DNA of 64,000 nt. It comes from CBDBND01 sp965262665 (GTDB lineage: Bacteria > Pseudomonadota > Alphaproteobacteria > Rhodospirillales > Rhodospirillaceae). Below the pieces are notes generated by a model. That model ran no database searches. It worked only from the letters and a program-made list of their open reading frames with translations, and had not been told where the DNA came from. This document shows positions 48,061 through 55,961 of the stretch, one piece after another. Every line of letters begins with the position of its first letter. Position 1 is the stretch's first letter. Made by a program: the position numbers and the translations under genes. The stretch covers positions 744,001-808,000 of the forward strand of contig OZ253551.1 in NCBI GenBank assembly GCA_965262665.1, written 5' to 3'.

Positions 48061-48685
48061 AGATCCTGTATTATAGCCTCTTCTGCTCCGGGCCAGTTAG
48101 TCTGACAATGCCAGCATCTGGCTGATCGGCCAATTCTGGATCGACTTTTTACCGAGTGTGCTTAACCTCTATACACGCATAGGGCAAAATAAAGGGACAG
48201 CTAATGTAGGGATCTATTTTCCAATTCTCGTGTGCTGATCCCCAAGTTGATGTTCTAGTCCCTTTGATGAAATTTCTTGTGATCTAAAGACATGATTGGA
48301 ATCAGGAGTTTGGCCATGCCGAAACCATTTATTGCATGTGTGTTATCTCTGTTCTTTTTGAACCCAATTGTAGAAGCATCCGATGGAGGTATTTTGATTT
48401 TCGGTGGGACTGGACAATTGGGCTCTGAAATTGTCAAGGATCTGATTGAGAGCCGTGAGGATTTTACGGTATTTGCGCGCCCCACTTCGGACCGTTCGCG
48501 ATTGAAAGGTCTTGATGTAGCTTATTTTAGGGGCTTATAAACTTATGTTGATTCTGTTCATAAAACACCAGTTTTTGGCTTGGACTTATTAACATGATTC
48601 ACACAATCCACAGAGGTTATCTAGCGAGGCGTTAATCAAGAAAAAATGACTCGTCAGCCGTGTATTTAGTGGCTATAAAGCTGGA

Positions 48686-48749
48686 CCCTACCACATACAG
48701 TAGGGTGCCTCCAGACGTACCAAAGGCCGGGCAGACACCCAGCCTTTGG
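48686..48749 (+). ncRNA. Pair of stem-loops upstream of the Cas2-like gene (candidate structured RNA)
   Basis: The first hairpin, CCCTAC / GTAGGG, is at 48686-48705. The second, CCAAAGGC / GCCTTTGG with inner GGG / CCC, is at 48720-48749. They lie 135-200 bp upstream of the ATG at 48884, in a region without an ORF (48560-48880). No T-run follows the second hairpin, so it is not a simple terminator. It could be a cis-regulatory leader or a separate small RNA of the element. Confidence 0.5.
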
Positions 48750-48883
48750 AAAAGTTTAAGAGGCCCCGTTAAACCTGGACGGCGCACGGGACGATAACGA
48801 AGACGAGGGAAAGTACCACTCCTCTCGCAATCGTCAAGTGTCCGTCCTTTGCGTCTGTCCGGAAGACAGAGAAAGGAAACACA

Positions 48884-49138
48884 ATGCGCTACGTTGTCAG
48901 TTATGACCTCAAGGCCCCCGGTAAAGATTACGAGAAGCTGTGGGATGCCCTCAGAGCGATGAAAGCTGAGCGTATCTTAGAATCTGAATGGGTGCTTCGC
49001 CGCTCAAGCACCAGTGCAACAGGGCTGAGAGATCACTTCAGACAGTTCATAGACTCAAACGACAGACTTCTCGTCGTCTGCATCGACAGTGCTGACTGGT
49101 CCGGTTGGAACCTAAAAGTTAAGATCAGCACGTTCTAG
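48884..49138 (+). CDS. Cas2/VapD-like (SinR-family) small protein, IS1595 cargo
   Basis: An 84-residue protein, start MRYVVSYDLKAPGKDYEKLW, with AAGGA upstream of the ATG. The N-terminal strand ending YDLKAPGKDY, the helix KLWDALRAMKAERILESEWV, and the strand pair RRSSTSATGLRDHFRQFI / DRLLVVCIDSADWSGWNLKV match the ferredoxin-like fold of Cas2, VapD and the proteins annotated as SinR family. In Cas2 the Asp at the end of the first strand (here SYD) is a nuclease residue. No cas genes or CRISPR repeats are present. It is carried within an IS1595 element, opposite in direction to the transposase. Family assignment is from pattern recognition, not a search. Confidence 0.75.
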   Translation: MRYVVSYDLKAPGKDYEKLWDALRAMKAERILESEWVLRRSSTSATGLRDHFRQFIDSNDRLLVVCIDSADWSGWNLKVKISTF

Positions 49139-49225
49139 AATGTTCATAAAAGTAGATAGAGTATCCATATCCTCTTTGGTCTTTGGGTTTATGTGAATTC
49201 CACCTTGCCACCAGTAAATTTCCAT
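49112..49225 (-). CDS. Small 37-residue protein, convergent with the Cas2-like gene
   Basis: ATG at 49225 preceded by GTGAGGAATC, a good ribosome site; the sequence begins MEIYWWQGGIHINPKTKEDM and ends in ILERADLNF, with the stop at 49112. It overlaps the 3' end of the Cas2-like gene by 27 bp. Composition is protein-like (aromatic strand, then an amphipathic helix LSTFMNILERA). It reads in the same direction as the transposase and lies 120 bp after its stop, separated by a hairpin. The family is unknown. It could be a partner or antidote of the Cas2-like protein, but this is speculation from position. Confidence 0.55.
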   Translation of the reverse strand: MEIYWWQGGIHINPKTKEDMDTLSTFMNILERADLNF

Positions 49226-49245
49226 GATTCCTCACAAGCATAGCT

Positions 49246-49289
49246 GACGGTCAACGGGAGGGTGTTGTATTCCCTCGCGTCTGACCGTC
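49246..49289 (-). promoter_or_regulatory. Stem-loop just upstream of the 37-residue ORF
   Basis: An 8-bp stem GACGGTCA / TGACCGTC with an inner GAGGG / CCCTC pairing. It lies between the transposase stop (49345) and the ribosome site of the small ORF, so it may be an attenuator or processing site. Confidence 0.55.
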
Positions 49290-49344
49290 TCTATGTGGCC
49301 TAGGAACCTGTGTGAGACGGATTTTCAAGATTAAGTGTGGCGAC

Positions 49345-50283
49345 CTATTTAGTCACCAATTCTTTGTATCCTAAACGCTTCCCAGAAAGATTTCTAGCAA
49401 CGTGGGCCATTTGATCAATGGTATTGGCCTCACGTATGCCGTGGCGGCCTGAGAACTCATCCACGTAACGCTGTAAGTGCTTGACGCTCATTTTGTGGTA
49501 GACGCCTTGATGGCCGCGCTTAAGCATGCTCCAGAATGATTCCATTCCGTTCGTGTGAGCCATTTCGTTCACGTATTCGCCCACACTGTGTTTGACGGAC
49601 TGGTGATCGAACGGCATCCCTTTGTAGGCCGCCGCATCGTCTGTAAAGACGGTAGCTCCCGCCAGCGTGACGGCAGCGACAAAGCCTTGGAGGATTTTGG
49701 CGGTAGTATTCTCGACCACAGTGGCCTTGACCTTATTCGTGGCCCGATCTTTGGCACCTACGATAACGGCTTTACCTACTGTGCCACGTCCGGCACGCAG
49801 CTTTTTGGAAGCGTGTTTGTTGCTTTCCTTCCCGCCCATATAGGTTTCGTCCACTTCGACCGGTCCTACGAATTTCTTGAGGGCTTTGTCGCCCCAAGCC
49901 TCACGGATGCGTTGGCGCATGTACCAAGCTGTGGGCTGGGAAACGCCAATATCGCGGTGCAGCTTCATTGAAGACACTCCCTTGAGGCTGGTCAGATGCA
50001 AGTAGATTGCAAATACCCACTTTCTCAAGGGAATGTGGGACTTGTGCATAGCGGTGTTTGTCTTGATCGAGAAATACCCCCGACAATCAGAACACCTATA
50101 AGGCATGTGGTTGTGGCCTGCTTTGTGTGTGTCACAGCTGCCACAGTGGGGACAATACCGACCATCCGGCCACATCTTGGCTTCAAACCACTCTCGGGCT
50201 TTTTCCTCGTTCGGAAACATATCCGCCAGTTGCATAAGAGAAATGCCTTCGCGATCTGATTTTCCGGGTGCTTGGTGGGCCAT
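49345..50283 (-). CDS. IS1595-family transposase (intact)
   Basis: About 312 residues. I start at the ATG at 50283 (AAAGG upstream); a start at 50298 is possible. The N-terminal zinc ribbon is YCPHCGSCDTHKAGHNHMPY, then RCSDCRGYFSIKTNTAMHKS. An HTH region follows (KGVSSMKLHRDIGVSQPTAW). The DDE-type catalytic core is FVGPVEVDETYMGGKESNKH (Asp), ATVFTDDAAAYKGMPF (Asp) and AHTNGMESFWSMLKRGHQGV (His-Asn-Glu). The ending RYVDEFSGRHGIREANTIDQ is the standard ISXO2/IS1595 C-terminus. All catalytic and zinc residues are present and the element's ends are intact, so it may be active. Confidence 0.93.
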   Translation of the reverse strand: MAHQAPGKSDREGISLMQLADMFPNEEKAREWFEAKMWPDGRYCPHCGSCDTHKAGHNHMPYRCSDCRGYFSIKTNTAMHKSHIPLRKWVFAIYLHLTSLKGVSSMKLHRDIGVSQPTAWYMRQRIREAWGDKALKKFVGPVEVDETYMGGKESNKHASKKLRAGRGTVGKAVIVGAKDRATNKVKATVVENTTAKILQGFVAAVTLAGATVFTDDAAAYKGMPFDHQSVKHSVGEYVNEMAHTNGMESFWSMLKRGHQGVYHKMSVKHLQRYVDEFSGRHGIREANTIDQMAHVARNLSGKRLGYKELVTK

Positions 50284-50566
50284 GTCTCTGCCTTTCATCT
50301 ACGAAAAACAGACTAGCAAAACAGAATCGTTCTGTCAACATAAGTTTATAAGCCCTTTATTTTATTGGCGACATGCTGTCTGAAGCAGATATGGAAAGGG
50401 TTTTTTCAGAGACCTCATATCGGGCAGTGATAGATGCATCCGGCATACGACGCGGCGGTGACCATAACTTCTACATAGAGAGTCAGCGTCTTATTGCGAA
50501 ATGGGTAAAGGAAACGGGGGTTGGTCAAGTTATTCTGCATGGGGCGATCGGAGCAGGTGATGACGC

Positions 50567-51854
50567 CAGGGCAATCGGGTGAATGGTTTCACCGTGAGAT
50601 AAGGCTTGCGAGGAAGTCGTCGTCCCAGGCGGCGATGCGTCGTTTTACACGCAGACTGTCCTTGCCCGGGGCTTGGCGCAAGAGGTTGCTCGCCATGTGT
50701 TTGACGACCGCGAAGTTGGCCGGGGCAGTGTTCTTTCGGACCCGGCACTCGTCGTCGCGGAAGACCATGTCCATGACCCAGTGCAGGTCCATGACCCAGT
50801 GCAGCCCGTTCTCGCTGCTCCAATGGCCCCGGATGGCGGCGCTCAGGGTATCGGCCTTGGCGGCGGTGGAGGCGGATGTAGAAGCGGGTCTCGCGCTCGA
50901 CCTTGGCGCCGGGTTGGATGCCGATCTCGCGTACGGTTTCGACCATAACAATGCTCCCGGGCCCGGGCCAGTGGTGGCGTTCCTTCAGCCAAGCGATTTC
51001 GTTCGTCGCCGTGGTGGTCCGGGTTTCGATGCGGCCGTGGCTCTTCTCCACTGTCTGGTGGTGGCTGACAACCGTATCGGCAAAGCCGCATGCTATCTGT
51101 TCGATGAAGAAAAGCTTGGTATCGTCGTGCAGGCTGCCCTGGTTGCCCTTGAGGGCAAGGATATAGTCGGCGTCCTTGTCGATGATCTTCGCGGCGATGT
51201 TGCGCTGACAGCCCATGGCGTCGATGGTCACCGTCGCGCCGTTGATGGTCAACAGATCCAACAGCTTCGGGAGAGCGACGATCTCGTTGGATTTATCAGC
51301 CACCTTGGCTTGGCCAAGCACCAGGTTCTGACGTGTGCTCCACGCCGAGATCATGTGGATGCGCTTTGGCGCCGCCTTCCTGATAGGAGCGCCGCAGCGT
51401 CTTGCCGTCGATGGCGACGATGTCCGCGCCGCGCCCGGTGAGCGATGCCGCCCAGGCGATGAAGCAGTGCTGAAACTGTTCGGCATCAAGGGCTGCGAAG
51501 ATGTCACCGAGTTGATCGTGTGAGGGCGTACCATCCGTGAACGGCCGGAAACGGCGCAGAAACGTCAGTTTCCTCTCGCCGTACTTGGCGATCTCGACCC
51601 AGCTCTCACAGCCGGCGGGCACGCCGAGAAGGCATAGCAGCAACACTTCGTCGAGGGGATAGGGGACCGTGGCGCGTTGCCGCGGGTCGTCGAGATCGGT
51701 GAAATGCTCCAGGAAATCAACAATCTGATTAAAGGCCTCGTTCGCCGTTCCAAACCGTCGCGTCATTTCTGGGATCCTTCTTGCGAATCAAAAGGATCAA
51801 TAGCGATTCAGACTTCTACACTCTTGTCATCCTCAAGTTCACCCGATTGCCCTG
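50567..51854 (-). mobile_element. ISAs1-family insertion sequence, copy 2
   Basis: A 1288-bp copy of the element at 3162-4486, opposite orientation, with ends CAGGGCAATCGGGTGAA and the matching inverted end ...CACCCGATTGCCCTG. Flanks GGTGATGACGC (left) and GGGTAACAGC (right) resemble the original GGTGACAGCGG but are not identical, so the duplication has decayed or the insertion was imprecise. Confidence 0.93.
50598..51766 (-). pseudogene. ISAs1-family transposase, frameshifted
   Basis: It begins MTRRFGTANEAFNQIVDFLE at 51766 and is intact through IAKYGERKLTFLRRFRPFTD, where copy 1 is broken. It then breaks after GGAKA near 51355 (two bases missing) and again after ETRFYI near 50890, the latter shared with copy 1. 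The LHWVMD unit is present twice. Confidence 0.88.
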
Positions 51855-52236
51855 GGGTAACAGCGGTGAAATGTTTATTTTTGAAAATGTACCCGATATG
51901 CAGCGGCGCTCCATTGCCGCCAAGACGATCACGGAAAAGATCCTGACCGAAAGCGGTGTTCCTTACACCATTATTCGCAACATGACACTGTTGCCGCTGG
52001 AGACACGGGAATCCGGTAACGCCAAGTTAACACGGGATCACGGGGCCATTGGTCCAGTCACCAGAGACGGCCTAGCACGGCTGACAATGGAGTGCCTGGA
52101 TAACGCTGAATGTATAAATGAGATCTTTCACGCAACTGATCTCGATGCAGAATTGAAGGGGCGGTACGAGAATGCTTGGACCGGATACGAGCGCATTTTT
52201 AAACCAGGCATTGTTGAAGCCCAGCGCCCGTAATCG

Positions 52237-52430
52237 GCTTTGTCAGATCAAATTTGCTTGGTCGTTTTTCTCAATCCCTTTTGGGGATTTAAGGGCCCGA
52301 AAGCTGGCTTTGTCTGGCTTAGACCGGACAAGAACGGACGACAAAGGGGTTTCCCTTCCGAAAACCTCGTCCACACCCGGACGGTTTGCGTCAATAAGAT
52401 CGGCGGATGAGATTTTCGGAAGTGACAGCC
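52237..52430 (+). repeat. Dispersed repeat: IS6-like end plus palindromic motif
   Basis: Starts GGCTTTGTCAGATCAAATTT, continues through the conserved AATCCCTTTTGGGGATTT and GTCTGGCTTAGACC. Then come CTTCCGAAAACCTCGTCC and, inverted about 30 bp later, GGATGAGATTTTCGGAA. Related blocks are at 45670-45750 (inverted), 53330-53416 (inverted) and 58625-58795 (inverted). Confidence 0.8.
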
Positions 52431-52520
52431 ATGACTACGTCGCTGCTGTAGAATATAACCGTGTGTGAGCGGAAAGTGCTCTAGACTCAAAAGTCTGCCA
52501 CTCGTGTTCGCACAACCGAT

Positions 52521-52660
52521 GGCACTGTTAGAGTAAATCGGCTTGAGTTGGAAACTAAGGTCTCCTAGCCTCCTGTCCTTTGCGAGAACCTCATCCGTCG
52601 CTGTCCGTTCCGAAAACCTCAATCACACCTGGGCAGTTTGCACAATGAAGGCGAAAAAGC
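52521..52660 (+). repeat. Dispersed repeat: second IS6-like end with motif
   Basis: GGCACTGTTAGAGTAAATCG is followed by GAAACTAAGGTCTCCTAGCC, then two copies of the motif (GCGAGAACCTCATCCG and GTTCCGAAAACCTCAATC). It repeats the arrangement found upstream of the HsdM remnant at 43950-44060. From 52660 to 52880 I see no gene; motif GGATGGGGTTTTCGGAAGG lies at 52861-52879. Confidence 0.7.
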
Positions 52661-52886
52661 TTTTCAGGAAGCACTGGTTGCGGGGGCCCGCAACCAGCGT
52701 TACTTGCTTCTGTCTGAGGTGTGGCCGTAAGACGGCATAACCGTCATTGCATAAATGTGGCCAATGTTTTGCCACAACCATGTTCGGTTAAGCCCAGTTG
52801 CCCTTTCCGCAAAACTTATTCGCTTGGACTGAATAGAAATCTTCTAGAATTTGTATGGTGGATGGGGTTTTCGGAAGGTACAGGCG

Positions 52887-52955
52887 TCAACTTGCTGCCT
52901 GAAGATCCTGTATTATGGCTTCTTCTGCTCCGGGCCAGTTAGTCTGACAATGCCC
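52887..52955 (-). repeat. IS6 right-end block
   Basis: CAACTTGCTGCCTGAAGATC through CTCCGGGCCAGTTAGTCTGA to CAATGCC, nearly identical to the 3' end of the IS6 transposase and terminus at 48045-48111. The transposase body is absent. Confidence 0.85.
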
Positions 52956-53250
52956 CGTCAACGGTCGATTCCCGTACTTGGCGCTTGGTCTTCGCCCGGA
53001 TCTGGACCGTGCGTTTGATGTGCAGGGTATCGTTGTCAGGCAGCGAGGCCCTCTGCACATCTCGGTGACGCTCGGCCACACTCTCCAAGCCCTTCAGGGT
53101 AGCGCTGCCGGCCAGAGCCTCCGCGTCACCACCTTAGAATTCAAACCAGGGAAGACCGTGGTCCGTGTACTGCTTCGCCGTCGGCGGCGGGGTGGGTGGC
53201 ATCTCTCCGGTGATGGCTACCCATTGGGTGGTGTTGACTATAGAGACGAA
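52956..53250 (-). pseudogene. Unknown gene fragment trapped between two IS6-like ends
   Basis: On the minus strand a frame reads VAITGEMPPTPPPTAKQYTD, HGLPWFEF, a TAA where Tyr would fit, then GGDAEALAGSATLKGLESVA, RHRDVQRASLPDNDTLHIKR and QIRAKTKRQVREST. It runs into the IS6-like end at 52955. The other side meets GGCATTGTCAGACTAA at 53251. The composition is convincingly coding; I do not recognise the family. One in-frame stop and loss of both ends make it non-functional. Confidence 0.5.
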
Positions 53251-53329
53251 GGGCATTGTCAGACTAAAATCATATGTTAGAATGTCCCCGTGGTTGAGCC
53301 AGCTTCAGTCGTTCCTGCTTGTCCGGTCT

Positions 53330-53416
53330 AAGCTAGGCAAACCTAGTTTCTGCGCCCTGAAATCCCCAAAAGGGGAAAGGGAAAGGCTACCAAGAAAATT
53401 TAATCTGACAATGCCC
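53330..53416 (-). repeat. Dispersed IS6-like end (AATCCCCAAAAGGGG type)
   Basis: Contains GGTCTAAGCTAGGCAAACC, AATCCCCAAAAGGGGAAAGG and the end TTTAATCTGACAATGCC. Related to 45670-45750, 52237-52325 (inverted) and 58708-58794. Confidence 0.8.
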
Positions 53417-53424
53417 TCCTATGC

Positions 53425-53520
53425 ACTACCGGGACAACCCGCAACAACGCCTTCGGCATCACATAAAATGGGCTGGTTTTACGCCGCCCAACTGGACTGA
53501 TTTTGCTCCGCCGTTGACAT
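53425..53520 (+). repeat. IS21 terminal block, second copy
   Basis: From CACTACCGGGACAACCCGCA to TTGCTCCGCCGTTGACAT, repeating 47394-47490 with one visible difference. Its end cuts the 3' end of the gene at 53520-53877. Confidence 0.85.
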
Positions 53521-53877
53521 AAGGGATAGTGAACCAAGGGAGGAGTCCAACTGAGCTGCCTTTGCCTTCAGTTCTGGCATTTGTCGTTCGATGCTTGGCC
53601 GCACGGAATCGTACATCATTTCTTGGCTTGCTCGCATCATTGAGCCCCACATCTGATTGTAGGATTCGGCTTCCAGGGCCTCTCTAGCTTCCTTACGGGT
53701 TTCGGGAGGACGTCCATAAGATTTTTCAAACTGAGGCACAACACGGGTCGCATAGAGAGCATCATTTCCGGACATCACATTCTGATACAGGTGCCCCATG
53801 AAACTCCGGACAAAGGATTGCCGTGAACTCTCATCATGATTGGCACCGGGGAACATGTCATGCGGAGGTTTGGTCAC
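53520..53877 (-). pseudogene. Unknown protein truncated at its 3' end by an IS21 end
   Basis: From the ATG at 53877 (MTKPPHDMFPGANHDESSRQ) about 119 residues are natural. The following MSTAEQNQSSWAA comes from the IS21 block, since the same tail occurs in the frame over 47449-47490. The protein is helical and rich in Met and Glu (FVRSFMGHLYQNVMSGNDAL, YATRVVPQFEKSYGRPPETR, EALEAESYNQMWGSMMRASQ). No signal peptide or known motif was recognised. No function can be given. Confidence 0.65.
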
Positions 53878-54056
53878 AGTGAGCCTCGCTTATTGATGAA
53901 ATTACATGCCGGGTCTGTAGTTAAACAGATACAGAGGAACCGTAAAATGTTGTTGTTTTGATCACCCGATTGGTCCCGTCAATTAGACAGGGCATTTGAG
54001 AGGTTCATATAGTGTTCGATCTAGCTCGACAGATCTATTCTTGATGGGAGTCAACC

Positions 54057-54365
54057 ATGCCAGCGTTCTTGATTGCCGACATTGACGTCAAGGATCCCGA
54101 TACTTACGCGGATTACCGCACGGCCAATCCCGACATCGTTAACAAATTTGGCGGTCGCTATGTTGCCCTTGGTGGAGACATCAAAGTCCTTGAAGGGGAT
54201 TGGCATCCCCGCCGTATGGTCATCATTGAGTTCCCAGATATGGATGCTATTGCCGCTTTCTATGAGTCGCCAGAGTACACCGGACTCCGGGAAATTCGCT
54301 GGCAGTGCGCAGATTCGAGACTGGTGGCCATAGAAACTTTGCCGGAACCCATCGACAGGCCCTAA
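54057..54365 (+). CDS. DUF1330-family protein
   Basis: A 102-residue dimeric alpha/beta-barrel protein. It begins MPAFLIADIDVKDPDTYADY, then FGGRYVALGGDIKVLEGDWH and PRRMVIIEFPDMDAIAAFYE, ending with SPEYTGLREIRWQCADSRLV. These are the conserved blocks of DUF1330. Its function is unknown, but members are often near oxidoreductases. Intact, with its own upstream region (53878-54056). The amine oxidase gene follows 135 bp downstream, so co-transcription is plausible. Confidence 0.93.
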   Translation: MPAFLIADIDVKDPDTYADYRTANPDIVNKFGGRYVALGGDIKVLEGDWHPRRMVIIEFPDMDAIAAFYESPEYTGLREIRWQCADSRLVAIETLPEPIDRP

Positions 54366-54500
54366 CAATTTCTGGCGTGCAGTTTTGATAGAAACTATCG
54401 ATTGATCGATTGGGGAAAAATGGATGTCATTCCAGGTTACGAAAACCATAATACCAAAGACATACTAACGGCTCGATTTGCGCGATCTGGAAGAAGTTTA

Positions 54501-55961
54501 ATGACAATTAATATTTCACGACGGACCGCCTTGGCTATAGGTGGGGTATCGCTTACGCTTTTGAGTAAGCAGCGATCCGTTCGTGCCGCGGAACGTAGCG
54601 ATGTTATCGTCATTGGCGCAGGGTTCTCGGGGCTCAACACCGCCATGATTTTGGCCGATGAAGGAGCGAGAGTCACTGTGCTGGAATCCTCCAACCGGAT
54701 TGGCGGCCGAGCATACACCGGTGATCACATAGACGGAAGGCTTGAACTTGGAGCAAATCAAATTGGGCCGTTTTACGCCCGCGTTATTGATGTGGCAGAA
54801 CGTCTAGGAGTGCGTTTGATTCCCGGTGCCAATGTAAACGCACCGTTCGCTTTTTCTATCAACGGCACACTGATCTCTCCAGACGAATGGGAGTCCTCAC
54901 CTCACAATAAACTGAATGAACAAGAGCGCCACCTTCTGCCGTCGGCGCTCCAACCATATTACATGATTAATCATAATCCCCTCGTCGAACTGGATGAGTG
55001 GCTGGAAGACAAGGGACGGCCCTTTGACATCCCTTACGGACGATGGCTTCAATCCATCGGTGCGTCTCCTCAAGCTCTCAAATTCATCGGCGAAACTGCA
55101 ATCGGCGAAGATATATGGCGCGTACCAGCGTTGAGGTATATCCAAGACTCGACCCGTGCGGCAACGATGATGGCGGATCTTAAAGGTGATCCCACCAAGT
55201 CCGGCTACGAAATGGCTGCGCTAAAAAGCGCCCGCGTTGAAGGCAGGACCTCTCGCCTTCCAGAGGCTATGGCGCAATATCTTGGTGATAGCGTAAGGCG
55301 CAATAAGATTGTTACGCGAATCTCCATGAACAAGATAAGAGCCGAAGTCCATTGTTTAGATGGCTCTCGGTATGAAGCAGACTTTGTTGTTTCCGCGGTC
55401 CCATTTCCAGCACTGCGGAATATCGAAGTTGAGCCGGGCTTTGAAGGCCCTCAGAAGACAGCCGTCAACCGCATGCCTTACAAGAACAATTCTCAGGTCT
55501 ACTTGCAATTAAAGGGCAGCCCCTTCTGGGAACAGGACGGCTTCAATGCGTCCCTTTGGACAGACGGCCCACTCAACATGATTAGACTCCCTTTAAGCCC
55601 TGATGGGCGCCGGGACCGGCTATCCGTAATAACTGTCGGTAAAAAGGCAGACCGCCTCGACCAATTAAAGCCGGAAGATCGCGGTGCGTTTGTAATTAAG
55701 GAAATTGAACGCCTGAGACCTTCGATAAAAGACAAACTGAGCATTGCAGGAATGCATTCCTGGCGCCAGGCATCCTTTAACCTGGGGTGCAGCCATAGTT
55801 TTGATGCCGGTGACGTTACGGCCTACGCTAGAGAGATGATCCGTCCCCATGAACGCCTCCACTCTGCGGGCGAGCACACCAGACGCCTTGAAGTGGGGAT
55901 GGAATCGGCCATGGAGTCTGGCGAACGAGTGGCTTTCGGTATCCTCGAACTCATAAGCTAA
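54501..55961 (+). CDS. Exported flavin-containing amine oxidase
   Basis: I start at the ATG at 54501 (GGAAG upstream), giving 486 residues. The upstream in-frame ATG at 54402 would bury the export signal. The leader SRRTALAIGGVSLTLLSKQR is a Tat motif. The FAD motif is DVIVIGAGFSGLNTAMILAD, followed by LESSNRIGGRAYTGDHIDGR (the RxGGR motif), GANQIGPFY, and the C-terminal FAD motif region LHSAGEHTRRLEVGMESAME. This is the monoamine oxidase / polyamine oxidase / L-amino-acid oxidase superfamily. The expected location is the periplasm after Tat export with FAD bound. Intact; substrate unknown. Confidence 0.92.
   Translation: MTINISRRTALAIGGVSLTLLSKQRSVRAAERSDVIVIGAGFSGLNTAMILADEGARVTVLESSNRIGGRAYTGDHIDGRLELGANQIGPFYARVIDVAERLGVRLIPGANVNAPFAFSINGTLISPDEWESSPHNKLNEQERHLLPSALQPYYMINHNPLVELDEWLEDKGRPFDIPYGRWLQSIGASPQALKFIGETAIGEDIWRVPALRYIQDSTRAATMMADLKGDPTKSGYEMAALKSARVEGRTSRLPEAMAQYLGDSVRRNKIVTRISMNKIRAEVHCLDGSRYEADFVVSAVPFPALRNIEVEPGFEGPQKTAVNRMPYKNNSQVYLQLKGSPFWEQDGFNASLWTDGPLNMIRLPLSPDGRRDRLSVITVGKKADRLDQLKPEDRGAFVIKEIERLRPSIKDKLSIAGMHSWRQASFNLGCSHSFDAGDVTAYAREMIRPHERLHSAGEHTRRLEVGMESAMESGERVAFGILELIS

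Larger units (their letters stand above)
48530..50356 (-). mobile_element. IS1595-family element with cargo genes
   Basis: Ends read GGGGCTTATAAACTTATGTTGA-like (20 bp of it: GGGGCTTATAAACTTATGTT) and, from the right, AGGGCTTATAAACTTATGTT. The 8-bp duplications TTATTTTA lie at 48522-48529 and 50357-50364, confirmed by the empty site in the other arm. At 1827 bp it is far longer than the transposase needs (about 1 kb). The extra roughly 800 bp holds a Cas2/VapD-like gene, a convergent 37-codon ORF and three stem-loops. All sit inside the exact target duplications, so the cargo moved with the element. Confidence 0.95.
48292..52233 (+). pseudogene. NmrA-like gene, second copy, split in three by two IS elements
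   Basis: Segment 1 (48292-48529) ends at LKGLDVAYF. Segment 2 (50357-50566) resumes with IGDMLSEADMERVF to HGAIGAGD. Segment 3 (51855-52233) resumes with NSGEMFIFENVPDMQRR and runs to IVEAQRP. Comparison with the intact copy (45756-46562) shows only isolated residue changes (AKWVKETG for AKWAKETG, ITEKILTE for IAEKILTE). The IS1595 is flanked by a perfect 8-bp duplication. The ISAs1 junctions are imperfect. Confidence 0.93.
48112..52377 (+). repeat. Right arm of the large inverted duplication
   Basis: With the IS1595 (48530-50356) and ISAs1 (50567-51854) elements removed, this matches the reverse complement of 44703-46742. It begins exactly at the IS6-type end at 48111. The two arms enclose about 1.37 kb of IS remnants. 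Confidence 0.9.

Noticed and set aside
48884..49138. Cas2 of a CRISPR-Cas system
   Set aside because: No cas1 or other cas gene and no repeat-spacer array anywhere in the window; the gene is IS cargo and fits VapD/SinR-like proteins at least as well.
53479..53877. 132-residue protein ending MSTAEQNQSSWAA
   Set aside because: The last 13 residues come from an IS21 end block that gives the same peptide at 47449; the natural gene end is lost.
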